DNA of 64,000 bases from positions 26,093 through 90,092 of the forward strand of contig JAZQKX010000042.1 of NCBI GenBank assembly GCA_045542355.1. The letters run 5' to 3'. How positions within the stretch are numbered: the first letter of the stretch is position 1; each line of letters begins with the position of its first letter. This document shows, one piece after another, positions 8,638 to 16,472 of this stretch. The DNA comes from UMGS1532 sp045542355 (GTDB lineage: Bacteria; Bacillota; Clostridia; Oscillospirales; Acutalibacteraceae). The translations under genes were made by a program, and so were the position numbers. The notes under the pieces were generated by a model that was not told where the DNA came from, ran no database searches, and worked only from the letters and a program-made list of their open reading frames with translations.

Positions 8638-8844
8638 CTACCTTTCAACCTTGATTATACAATCGGGACACATTGTTGCGCAGAAAGCACAGCCGATACA
8701 GTCCTTTTCGTTTACTGCTTCAACCGGGTGATGACCCTTTTTGTTGATTTTTTCGGGGTTTAGCGCCAGAACATTTTTGGGGCAAACGTTTACGCACAGT
8801 CCGCAACCCTTACAGTTATCTGACTTGAAGGTTAATTTAGCCAT
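8638..8844 (-). CDS. Ferredoxin-type delta subunit, two 4Fe-4S clusters
   Basis: A 68-residue ferredoxin with two cluster motifs, CKGCGLCVNVCP and CIGCAFCATMCP. It is the electron-transfer delta subunit of the 2-oxoacid oxidoreductase, passing electrons between the TPP/cluster core and free ferredoxin. The start at 8844 (MAKLTFKSD) is chosen because AAGGAG sits 8-9 bases upstream; an in-frame ATG at 8877 lacks such a site and would overlap the preceding gene's end. Confidence 0.94.
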   Translation of the reverse strand: MAKLTFKSDNCKGCGLCVNVCPKNVLALNPEKINKKGHHPVEAVNEKDCIGCAFCATMCPDCIIKVER

Positions 8845-8870
8845 AATTACACGCTCCTTAGAGTTTGGGT

Positions 8871-9533
8871 TTAACAAATTTTGGTTTGTAAGGTCAAGGG
8901 TAATAAATTGGGAATTTTGCCTTGTAGCTCATCCGCTAAATCGCTCTTAACCGATGTGTACTTAATTGGTAGCCCTGTGGCTTTGGATACTTCATTCGCA
9001 TATTCTACCGAGCAAAGTACATCCTCAGGGCTGGTTTCATCACCTAAATTGGAGTTGTTTACTATTGCGGTGAATGGAATCTTTCCTGCAATTTCAATCT
9101 CCCTCATAACCTCTAAGGTGGATTCCACGTCAGAGGTTAATGGACGGTAACAGTTTATAACAAACAGCATATCGTAGTTGTTTTCCCTAAGAATTTCAGG
9201 GCTGAGTCTGCCGAGAGCCAAGGCGCCTCGGTCATCACCGCCGATATCCATTATAACAGATTGAGATTTATTGTCGGTTATAGCATAAATCTCAGAGGGT
9301 AAGGCGGGAATATCAAGGTTGGTGTTGGCATAATCTGAACAGATTAGCTCAATACCAGCATCCTTTAACTGTTGGGCGCTATCCTTTGTTCTGAAGTAGG
9401 GATTAACGATATCCACGTCGGCAACCGCAACCTCTGCTCCGCTTTCTCGAAGTAGAAAAGCAAGATTTAAAGCAACATTTGTTTTGCCGCTTCCATAGTG
9501 ACCCGACAGCATTGTTATTCTTTTAAACTCCAT
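8871..9533 (-). CDS. MinD/ParA-like P-loop ATPase of unknown role
   Basis: A 220-residue P-loop protein of the SIMIBI class. Walker A reads GHYGSGKTN at the N-terminus, a switch-like segment reads ADVDIVNPYFRTKD, and the Walker B region reads VIMDIGGDDRGA. It has no membrane segment or DNA-binding domain. It lies between the XRE-cupin-ligase and ferredoxin genes inside the Val T-box operon, 26 bp from the latter. Relatives load metal clusters, position proteins or act in CoA/nucleotide chemistry, so assembly or control of the oxidoreductase is one guess. I do not assign a specific function. Confidence 0.8.
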   Translation of the reverse strand: MEFKRITMLSGHYGSGKTNVALNLAFLLRESGAEVAVADVDIVNPYFRTKDSAQQLKDAGIELICSDYANTNLDIPALPSEIYAITDNKSQSVIMDIGGDDRGALALGRLSPEILRENNYDMLFVINCYRPLTSDVESTLEVMREIEIAGKIPFTAIVNNSNLGDETSPEDVLCSVEYANEVSKATGLPIKYTSVKSDLADELQGKIPNLLPLTLQTKIC

Positions 9534-9565
9534 ATCTGCACCTGCCTTTCGGGAAACATAGAAAA

Positions 9566-11863
9566 TTAAAGCTTATTTCTTTGGATTTTACCACTTGTGG
9601 TTTTGGGAAGTTCATCTCTGAACACCACAATACGGGGATATTTATAAGGAGCGGTTTTCACCTTAACGTAGTTCTGAATCTCCTTTTTAAGTTCTTCGGT
9701 AGGTTCTGTACCTGGAACAAGCACAATACTTGCCTTAACAACCTGACCTCTTACCTCGTCGGGGGCGGCGGAAACGCCACATTCCAGAACATAAGGAAGC
9801 TCCATGATAACACTTTCAATTTCAAAGGGACCTATGCGATAGCCAGAGGATTTAATAACATCATCAACTCTGCCTACATACCAATAGAATCCGTCTTCAT
9901 CTCGCCAAGCGGTGTCGCCTGTATGATAATATCCATCACGCCATGTTTCGGCTGTCTTTTCGGGATTCTTATAATAGCAGGTAGCAAGACCTGGGGGAAG
10001 TCCATCTTTAATATTAATAACAATTTCGCCTGTTTCACCCGGTGCAACTGATTTACCGTCGGCATCAATAATATCTACATCATATATAGGTGCAGGTTTA
10101 CCCATTGAGCCGATTTTATGGGGTGCGCCAACCATGTTACCGATAATCATTGTGCTTTCGGTCTGACCGAAGCCTTCTAAAATCTGCAAACCTGTTGCCT
10201 TTTCAAACTGTCGGTAAACCTCGGGATTGAGAGCCTCGCCAGCGGTGGTCATATGTTTAACCGATGAGAAATCGTATTGCGAAATATCTTGCTTTATCAT
10301 AAGTCTGAGCATCGTTGGCGGTGCGCAGAATGTTGTTATATTGTGTTTAGCGAACATAGGCAAAATATCCGACGCATCGAATCTATCAAAATCATAAACG
10401 AAAATTGCGCCCTCTGCCATCCATTGACCATATAGCTTACCCCACATAGACTTTGCCCAGCCAGTGTCGGAGATGGTGAAATGCAAACCATCTGGGTCTA
10501 CTGTGTGCCAATATTTGGCGGTGTGAAAATGGCCGAGAGGATATTTATAGTTGTGTGCCGCCATTTTGGGATAACCCGAAGTACCAGATGTGAAGAACAT
10601 AAGCATAAGGTCTTCGCCCGATGGGGAATCCTCTGTGCGGTTGTAATGGGTGCTATAGAGAGGATACTCCTCATCAAAGCTTCTCCAACCCTCACGGCTT
10701 CCGTTAACTATCAGCTTATGCTGAAGCTTACCTGCCTTTTCCTCAGCAAGTTCAACCTGATGAGCAACATCATCGTCGGAAGTACATACAATAGCAGATA
10801 TACCTGCAGACTCAAAGCGATACTGAAGATCGTGCTCAACCAACTGGTTGGGTGCAGGGATGGCAATTGCGCCAAGCTTATTAAGCGCCATCATGGTAAA
10901 CCAGAACTGATAATGTCTCTTCATGATGAGCATTACCTTGTCGCCCTTCTTGATACCCAAGGACTTAAAGTAGTTTGCGCACTGATTTGAGAGCTTCTTA
11001 ATGTCCTTAAAGGTGAAACGACGCTCTGTTTTATCCTTGGAAATATGGAGCATCGCAAGTTTATCGGGCTCACGGTCAGCCAAAGCATCCACTAAATCGA
11101 AGGCAAAGTTGAAGTTTTCGGTGTTCTTAAAGGTGATTTTGGTGGGGGTTCCGTTCTTATCCTTAGTTATGTCTATGTATTTACGATAAATGCGCTCCTT
11201 GGTGTCCTCCTTTTGAGGAACAGCCGCTTTTACAGGAACTTTTACGTTAGTGTGGGTGAATTCTGATATGTCCTCCCCAACCGTGTTAAGTACGATGGCG
11301 TAGAAAAGACAGTCGGTGCCGTTTACGGCAATCATACCGTGGGGTGTGGCACTATCGTAGTAGATGGTGTCGCCAGGACCTAAAACCTCGGTGTGTTCAC
11401 CAACCTGCACCTTTAAGTGACCATCAATAACGATGTCGAACTCCTGACCTGTATGGGTGGTGAGCTCGATATCCTTATTCTGAGCCTCCTCGTCATATAC
11501 GCTATGTACATACAAGGGCTCGGCAATCCTCTTTTTAAAAGCGGAAGCTAAGTTGAAGTAGGTCATACCGTGAGCTTTTTCAATTCTCTGACCCATACCC
11601 TTTCTTGTCACAACATAGGACTTAAGAGTAGGACTGGTACCCTCGATGATATCTGTTACATTAACATTGAAAGCTAGTGCGCAACGGTAAATAAAGGCGA
11701 AGTTTAAATCTCTCTCTCCGTTTTCACAAGCTACATATTCCTCCACCGACACGGCGGTTTTACTTGCCATCTCCTCAACGGTCAAGGCTTCAATTTCGCG
11801 GAGCTCTTTAATACGAGCCGCCATTTCTTTGATTTTAAAATCTAGTCCTGTGATTTGTTCCAT
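9566..11863 (-). CDS. XRE-cupin-acyl-CoA ligase fusion (Val T-box)
   Basis: A 765-residue three-part protein. An XRE-like helix-turn-helix (about 14-73) is followed by a cupin barrel (about 130-192, HTGQEFD and TPHG) and then an AMP-forming acyl-CoA ligase (about 240-765) with FFTSGTSGYPK, YYHTGD, the hinge VGRVDDVIKSSGYR and the final catalytic Lys in TSGKIQRNK. The ligase resembles medium/short-chain acyl-CoA synthetases. ATG at 11863 has AAAGGGAG upstream. It heads the operon that encodes the 2-oxoacid:ferredoxin oxidoreductase and IlvE, and lies behind a T-box with a probable Val (GTA) specifier. Inference: it activates isobutyrate for valine synthesis. XRE-cupin pairs are normally transcription factors, so a sensing or DNA-binding role is possible. 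Confidence 0.88.
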   Translation of the reverse strand: MEQITGLDFKIKEMAARIKELREIEALTVEEMASKTAVSVEEYVACENGERDLNFAFIYRCALAFNVNVTDIIEGTSPTLKSYVVTRKGMGQRIEKAHGMTYFNLASAFKKRIAEPLYVHSVYDEEAQNKDIELTTHTGQEFDIVIDGHLKVQVGEHTEVLGPGDTIYYDSATPHGMIAVNGTDCLFYAIVLNTVGEDISEFTHTNVKVPVKAAVPQKEDTKERIYRKYIDITKDKNGTPTKITFKNTENFNFAFDLVDALADREPDKLAMLHISKDKTERRFTFKDIKKLSNQCANYFKSLGIKKGDKVMLIMKRHYQFWFTMMALNKLGAIAIPAPNQLVEHDLQYRFESAGISAIVCTSDDDVAHQVELAEEKAGKLQHKLIVNGSREGWRSFDEEYPLYSTHYNRTEDSPSGEDLMLMFFTSGTSGYPKMAAHNYKYPLGHFHTAKYWHTVDPDGLHFTISDTGWAKSMWGKLYGQWMAEGAIFVYDFDRFDASDILPMFAKHNITTFCAPPTMLRLMIKQDISQYDFSSVKHMTTAGEALNPEVYRQFEKATGLQILEGFGQTESTMIIGNMVGAPHKIGSMGKPAPIYDVDIIDADGKSVAPGETGEIVINIKDGLPPGLATCYYKNPEKTAETWRDGYYHTGDTAWRDEDGFYWYVGRVDDVIKSSGYRIGPFEIESVIMELPYVLECGVSAAPDEVRGQVVKASIVLVPGTEPTEELKKEIQNYVKVKTAPYKYPRIVVFRDELPKTTSGKIQRNKL

Positions 11864-11895
11864 GGTTTTTCTCCCTTTCGTTTAGGTTGGGGGAA

Positions 11896-12176
11896 CGAAA
11901 AAATAAGCTCGCCCCAAAGTACGACTTTGAGACGAGCTGTTAAATATTTACCAACCCGCGGTACCACTCAAATTGCAGCAGAAAGCCGCCACTCTTGGGG
12001 TCTATCAACCCCTATGCCTTTACGCAGCAATCACGGAGAGGTTCTACTAAACGCTAAGCGTCTTTCTTCCCCTCGGCTCGGAAGCTACAAACAACGGCTT
12101 GTTCCACCGACTCACACCAACCGTCGGCTCTCTTAAGGACATTACACCGTGAACTCTTCTTCAACGCCTTTAATAC
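11896..12176 (-). promoter_or_regulatory. T-box leader, probable valine specifier (GTA)
   Basis: The T-box core (AGTGGTACCGCG) lies at 11968-11957, followed by a terminator hairpin (CTCAAAGT/ACTTTG core) with a T run near 11903-11898. Stem I has AGAGAG and the GGTGTGAGTC distal loop. Aligned to the other leaders, with the codon placed nine bases before and including the GAG of the CCGAG stretch, the specifier is GTA (12088-12086, Val). It controls the large operon 11863-5188. The leader is clearly homologous to the Ile leader at 14.5-14.8 kb. Confidence 0.9.
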
Positions 12177-12182
12177 TCAATG

Positions 12183-12211
12183 ATGATATCACACATTAAC
12201 CCAAATGTCAA
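12183..12211 (-). promoter_or_regulatory. Sigma-A promoter of the Val T-box operon
   Basis: TTGACA (12211-12206), 17 bp, TATCAT (12188-12183). I see no clear terminator between the upstream ligase gene (ends 12237) and this promoter, so some read-through from the Ile unit is possible. Confidence 0.85.
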
Positions 12212-12236
12212 GAGAAATATTAAATTTTGTCGTATT

Positions 12237-14504
12237 TTACAGCTTGTTTCTTTGAATCTTACCGCTGATGGTCTTGGGAAGCTCATCCTTAAATACAACT
12301 ATACGGGGATATTTATAGGGAGCGGTATGCTGTTTAACATAATTCTGAATCTCTTTTTTGAGCTCTTCTGTGGGCTCGGTGCCTTTAACCAGCACTATAC
12401 TTGCTTTAACTACCTGACCTCTGACCTCATCGGGAGCGGCAGATACACCGCATTCGAGAACATAAGGAAGCTCCATGATAACACTTTCAATTTCGAAAGG
12501 TCCGATGCGATAGCCAGAGGATTTGATAACGTCGTCAACTCGACCTACATACCAGATGAAGCCATCTTCATCGCGCCAGGCAGTATCACCTGTATGGTAG
12601 TATCCGTCGTGCCATACCTCGTCGGTTGCCTCTTGGTTTTTATAGTAGCCTGAGAACAATCCACAAGGAACCTTTTCGCTGGTTTTAACAACGATTTCGC
12701 CTGTTTCACCATCGGCTACAGGATTGCCGTCGGGATCAAGAATATCAACATCGTAAAGGGGCACAGGTTTGCCCATGGAACCGAGTTTATGAGAATTGCC
12801 CATAAGGTTTGCGATAACAAGCGTCAACTCGGTCTGACCGAAGCCCTCCATGATTTGAAGACCTGTTGCCTTTTCAAATTGCTTATACACCTCGGGGTTA
12901 AGCGCCTCACCTGCAGTTGTCATATGCTTGATGGAAGAAAGATCGTACTTAGAGATATCTTCCTTAATCATCATTCTGAGCATTGTAGGAGGTGCGCAGA
13001 ATGTGGTTATGTTGTATTTTGCAAACATAGGTAAGATTTCAGAGGCATTGAAGCGATCAAAATCGTAGGTAAATACCGAGCCCTCGCAGAGCCACTGACC
13101 ATATAACTTACCCCAAAGAGCTTTACCCCAGCCTGTTTCGGAGATTGTGAAATGCAGACCGTTTTCTTCTACACCATGCCAGTATTTAGCGGTGATGTAG
13201 TGACCTAATGCATATTTATAACTGTGTGCGGCAATCTTAGGATAACCTGTAGTGCCTGATGTAAAGAGCATAAGCATAAGGTCGTTGCCACAAGCTGTGT
13301 CTTCGGTACGGTAGAAATGAGTGCTGTAAAGCTCATATTCTGCATCAAAATTATGCCATCCATCTTTCTCGCCGCCAACTAATATTTTAGTCTGCAAGGT
13401 GGGGCTATTCTTGTGCGCTAAATCAACCTGATTCGCAATATCACCATCGGCAGTACAAACGATTGCGCTGACATCGGCAGCATTAAAGCGATAGTCAAGG
13501 TCGTGCTCCTGCAAGAGATTTGTTGCAGGGATTGCGATAGCACCCAACTTATGGAGAGCAAGGATGGCATACCAGAACTGGTAGTGGCGCTTAAGGATAA
13601 TCATTACCCTATCGCCTTTCTTGATGCCAAGAGATTTAAAGTAGTTGGCGCACTGGTTAGAGGCGCGTTTCATATCATTATAAGTGAGTCTACGCTCAAC
13701 CATGTTTTTGTCGATATGAAGCATTGCCAACTTGTCGGGGTTTTTCTTTGCAACCTCGTCAACGATATCGAAAGCGAAGTTGAACTTATCCTCGTTTTCA
13801 AAATCAATGCTTTTAAGTACGCCGTTTTCATCTTCAACAGTTTTAACGAATTTATCCGAAACCAAGTTGCCTGTTGTGGAATTAGCAGTAACAATGGTAT
13901 CACGAACTACATCCTCATTCTCGTTTTCACCGGGAAGAACAACCGCAACAAATAGGCAATCCTCGCCGTCAACCGCAACCATTCCGTGGGGTGTGGAGCT
14001 GTTGTAATAAATGCTGTCACCCTCGCTAAGATACTCAACATTATCACCAATCTGCACCTTTAAGCGACCGCTGATTATGAAATCAAATTCCTGACCGGAG
14101 TGCTTGGAAAGGTTGATGGGTTTGTTCTGAAGTTCAGGCTTATATTCATATTTAACCCAATAGGGCTCAGCGATTTTCTGACGGAACTTTGGAGCAAGAT
14201 TCTGAATGTCAATGCCCTGTTCTTTAGCAGTTGCTTGACCTTTACCCTTTCTTGTTACGGTATATGAGGAAAGATTGGCGCTGTGACCTTCAAGCAAATC
14301 TGTAATATCAATTTCAAATGCTAAAGCGCATTTATGAATAAAGCTGAAAGGGAAATCCAGTTCACCTGCTTCGTAAGAATTATACTCTTCCAAAGTAACC
14401 TCGGTCTTGAGAGCCATGTCGGCAGCAGATATGCCGCATATCTCACGCATTTCCCTAATTCGTACTGCGACCTCTAATAATTTTTCGTTTGATACTGTTG
14501 CCAT
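12237..14504 (-). CDS. XRE-cupin-acyl-CoA ligase fusion (Ile T-box)
   Basis: A 755-residue paralogue of the neighbouring fusion with the same order: XRE-like helix-turn-helix, cupin (HSGQEFD, TPHG) and ligase (LFTSGTTGYPK, YYHTGD, VGRVDDVIKSSGYR, ISGKIQRNK). A run of about 80 residues around the hinge is nearly identical in the two proteins. ATG at 14504 is preferred (GGAGG seven bases upstream); the frame extends to 14555 but that part overlaps the T-box terminator. The leader's probable specifier is ATC (Ile), which suggests 2-methylbutyrate as the substrate (inference). No other gene follows in this unit. Confidence 0.88.
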   Translation of the reverse strand: MATVSNEKLLEVAVRIREMREICGISAADMALKTEVTLEEYNSYEAGELDFPFSFIHKCALAFEIDITDLLEGHSANLSSYTVTRKGKGQATAKEQGIDIQNLAPKFRQKIAEPYWVKYEYKPELQNKPINLSKHSGQEFDFIISGRLKVQIGDNVEYLSEGDSIYYNSSTPHGMVAVDGEDCLFVAVVLPGENENEDVVRDTIVTANSTTGNLVSDKFVKTVEDENGVLKSIDFENEDKFNFAFDIVDEVAKKNPDKLAMLHIDKNMVERRLTYNDMKRASNQCANYFKSLGIKKGDRVMIILKRHYQFWYAILALHKLGAIAIPATNLLQEHDLDYRFNAADVSAIVCTADGDIANQVDLAHKNSPTLQTKILVGGEKDGWHNFDAEYELYSTHFYRTEDTACGNDLMLMLFTSGTTGYPKIAAHSYKYALGHYITAKYWHGVEENGLHFTISETGWGKALWGKLYGQWLCEGSVFTYDFDRFNASEILPMFAKYNITTFCAPPTMLRMMIKEDISKYDLSSIKHMTTAGEALNPEVYKQFEKATGLQIMEGFGQTELTLVIANLMGNSHKLGSMGKPVPLYDVDILDPDGNPVADGETGEIVVKTSEKVPCGLFSGYYKNQEATDEVWHDGYYHTGDTAWRDEDGFIWYVGRVDDVIKSSGYRIGPFEIESVIMELPYVLECGVSAAPDEVRGQVVKASIVLVKGTEPTEELKKEIQNYVKQHTAPYKYPRIVVFKDELPKTISGKIQRNKL

Positions 14505-14537
14505 TTTAATTCCTCCATTTCTTAAAAAGTTTTGACA

Positions 14538-14810
14538 ATAAAAAAACCGCCTCAAAGAAAACTTTGAGACGGAATAAAACTAATCCGCGGTACCACTCAA
14601 ATTGCAACCTTTCGGTTACCACTCTTAGGGTCTATCAACCCCTATGCCTTTTACGCAGCAATCACGGGAGGCGCCTACCTGCGGGAACGCTATCGGACCT
14701 CCAGCTCGGAAGTGATGGGTTATTAAGAACACTTGCTATCGACTCACATCAAACGTCGACTCTCTTTGAACAGTTATTCTAAACCGTCTTCGTCACAGCT
14801 TTTATAATTT
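14538..14810 (-). promoter_or_regulatory. T-box leader, probable isoleucine specifier (ATC)
   Basis: The T-box core AGTGGTACCGCG is at 14597-14586; the terminator hairpin CCGTCTCAAAG/CTTTGAGGCGG with seven T follows (14572-14540). Stem I shows AGAGAG and a GATGTGAGTC distal loop. The specifier by alignment is ATC (14716-14714, Ile) followed by A. The middle of the leader (TGATTGCTGCGTAAAAGG region) matches the Val leader closely. Confidence 0.92.
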
Positions 14811-14816
14811 TTCATA

Positions 14817-14845
14817 ATTATAACATCGTAAAAATATATTGTCAA
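14817..14845 (-). promoter_or_regulatory. Sigma-A promoter of the Ile T-box unit
   Basis: TTGACA (14845-14840), 17 bp, TATAAT (14822-14817): perfect hexamers placed directly after the rubrerythrin stop codon. Confidence 0.88.
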
Positions 14846-14863
14846 TACCTTAAAATAATTTTT

Positions 14864-15406
14864 TTAGAAATTTTCAGGTTTCTCCTGAAAATATGCTTGT
14901 GGCTTTTTGCAGATAGGACATGCCATCGGAGCCGTCTTGCCAACGTGGATATGTCCGCAGTTTCTGCACTGCCAGATAATATCGCCGTCTTTGGAGAATA
15001 CCACGCCACCCTCTATATTAGAAATCAGCTTACGATATCTTTCCTCGTGCTCCTTTTCAATTTTAGCAACACCCTCAAAAAGAATGGCGATATCCTGAAA
15101 CCCCTCTTCCCTCGCCTCCTCAGCCATACGGGCATACATCTCGGTCCATTCGAGATTCTCGCCCTCGGCGGCATCGTTTAGGTTTGGTAGGGTTGCAGGC
15201 ATTTCATCATTATGCAGTATTTTAAACCAGATTTCTGCATGTTCTTTTTCATTGTCAGAGGTCTCTTTAAAGATTGCGGCAATCTGCTCGTAGCCATCCT
15301 GCTTTGCCTTTTCGTAGTAATACTTATACTTTGTATGCGCCATCGACTCGCCCGCAAAGGCTTCGCGTAGATTTCGTTCGGTTTTTGTGCCTGAAAGGTT
15401 TCTCAT
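14864..15406 (-). CDS. rbr: Rubrerythrin
   Basis: A 180-residue non-haem di-iron peroxidase that reduces hydrogen peroxide in anaerobes. The N-terminal ferritin-like four-helix domain has paired Glu motifs (EAFAGESMAH, DNEKEHAEIW, EARE, KIEKEHEERY). The C-terminal rubredoxin-like site is CRNCGH ... CPICKK. Length matches classical rubrerythrins, with the rubredoxin domain last. GGGAG lies 7 bases before the ATG. An 11-bp inverted repeat (15402-15439) brackets the start codon and ribosome site. It seems to be monocistronic. Confidence 0.97.
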   Translation of the reverse strand: MRNLSGTKTERNLREAFAGESMAHTKYKYYYEKAKQDGYEQIAAIFKETSDNEKEHAEIWFKILHNDEMPATLPNLNDAAEGENLEWTEMYARMAEEAREEGFQDIAILFEGVAKIEKEHEERYRKLISNIEGGVVFSKDGDIIWQCRNCGHIHVGKTAPMACPICKKPQAYFQEKPENF

Positions 15407-15439
15407 AGTAAAACTCCCTATACTTAAATTTACTATGAG
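15402..15439 (-). repeat. Inverted repeat over the rubrerythrin start
   Basis: CTCATAGTAAA (15402-15412) and TTTACTATGAG (15429-15439) are perfect inverted arms of 11 bp around a 16-base loop containing the Shine-Dalgarno GGGAG; the inner arm includes the start codon. It could act as an operator or as an RNA hairpin that hides the ribosome site. Confidence 0.6.
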
Positions 15440-15470
15440 TATTCCCGAAAAGTTACCAAAAATGTATATT

Positions 15471-16400
15471 TTACTTAATATTGCTCTTTATCCAACTCAA
15501 AAGGTCTTCATAAACTATAGCTCGGTCGGTTTCGTTAAGAATCTCATGACGGTCATCCTTATAAAATTTCAGCTGAATATTCTTCATACCAACTTTTTTA
15601 AAATGATTATACACTCTGACTACACCCTTTTCAAATTCGCCAACAGGGTCAAGGGAGCCGCTGACAAATAAAACGGGAAGCTCTTTGGGTATTCTATCAA
15701 GATTTTTCTTATTATATAGGCTGTCTATACAATCAAACATACCGTAATATCCATTTAGCGTGAAAGCAAATGAGCAGAATTTATCGGCAATATACTTATC
15801 TACTATATCGGTATCCTTAGTGAGCCAGTCCTTATTTGTGCGCCTGGGCTCAAAAGCCTTATTATACGCGCCAAACGCAATACTTTCAATAAACGGGCAT
15901 TGGCATTTATCACCCTTAAACAAGGTTATAATTCTTGTAAGAGTCTTCCCTGCTTTCACAAGGAGCCTCGGCTGACAGCCTGTGCCCATGATAATCGCAC
16001 CTGTTAACAACTCACCGTATTCACACAGATATCTTCTTGCGAAAAAAGAGCCCATACTGTGTCCTAAAAGGAAATATGGAAGATCGGGATATTCAGCCTT
16101 GGTAATCAGGGTGAGAGTATGTATATCCGATAGCACTGTTTCGGTAGGTTTATGTTTTGCAAAATAGCCAAATTCTACCTCTGATTCTGCAGTACCGCCA
16201 TGACCACGATGGTCGTTGCCTACAACAAGAAAACCATTATCACAAAGGAACTCTGCAAAATCCTCATACCGTTCTATATATTCTACCATGCCATGAGAAA
16301 TCTGCAAAATAGCAGAAATATCTCCCTCGGGAATATATTTCACGGCATGAATTCTCTTTCCGTCAACTTTAGAATCATAATAAAAGCTTTCTTTTTTCAT
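15471..16400 (-). CDS. Alpha/beta hydrolase, lysophospholipase/monoglyceride lipase-like
   Basis: A 309-residue serine hydrolase of the Hydrolase_4 type. ISHGMVEYIERY (oxyanion region), NDHRGHGGT, and the nucleophile elbow GHSMGS are visible; the Asp is likely in SGSLDPVG and the His in DDRHE. It probably hydrolyses acylglycerol or lysophospholipid esters in the cytoplasm or at the membrane. The start at 16400 (MKKESFYY) has an AGGGG-type site upstream; the frame extends to 16460 but that part overlaps the preceding terminator. Confidence 0.85.
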   Translation of the reverse strand: MKKESFYYDSKVDGKRIHAVKYIPEGDISAILQISHGMVEYIERYEDFAEFLCDNGFLVVGNDHRGHGGTAESEVEFGYFAKHKPTETVLSDIHTLTLITKAEYPDLPYFLLGHSMGSFFARRYLCEYGELLTGAIIMGTGCQPRLLVKAGKTLTRIITLFKGDKCQCPFIESIAFGAYNKAFEPRRTNKDWLTKDTDIVDKYIADKFCSFAFTLNGYYGMFDCIDSLYNKKNLDRIPKELPVLFVSGSLDPVGEFEKGVVRVYNHFKKVGMKNIQLKFYKDDRHEILNETDRAIVYEDLLSWIKSNIK

Positions 16401-16434
16401 ATCAGCACCCCTATTCTTAATTTGCCATACTGTC

Positions 16435-16468
16435 AAAACAAGGCTTATGCGTATATACACAAGCCTTG
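16435..16468 (-). terminator. Terminator after ygiQ
   Basis: CAAGGCTTGTG and CATAAGCCTTG form an 11-bp stem followed by TTTT on the minus strand, between ygiQ and the hydrolase gene. Confidence 0.75.
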
Positions 16469-16472
16469 CTTT

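Noticed and set aside
5188..8844. Reading the oxidoreductase-ilvE block as a BCAA degradation operon
   Set aside because: The same enzymes run both ways, but control by a T-box that responds to uncharged tRNA favours synthesis; degradation is kept only as an alternative.
12183..12236. Possible terminator between the two XRE-cupin-ligase units
   Set aside because: No stem with a T run could be found; only a promoter is supported here.
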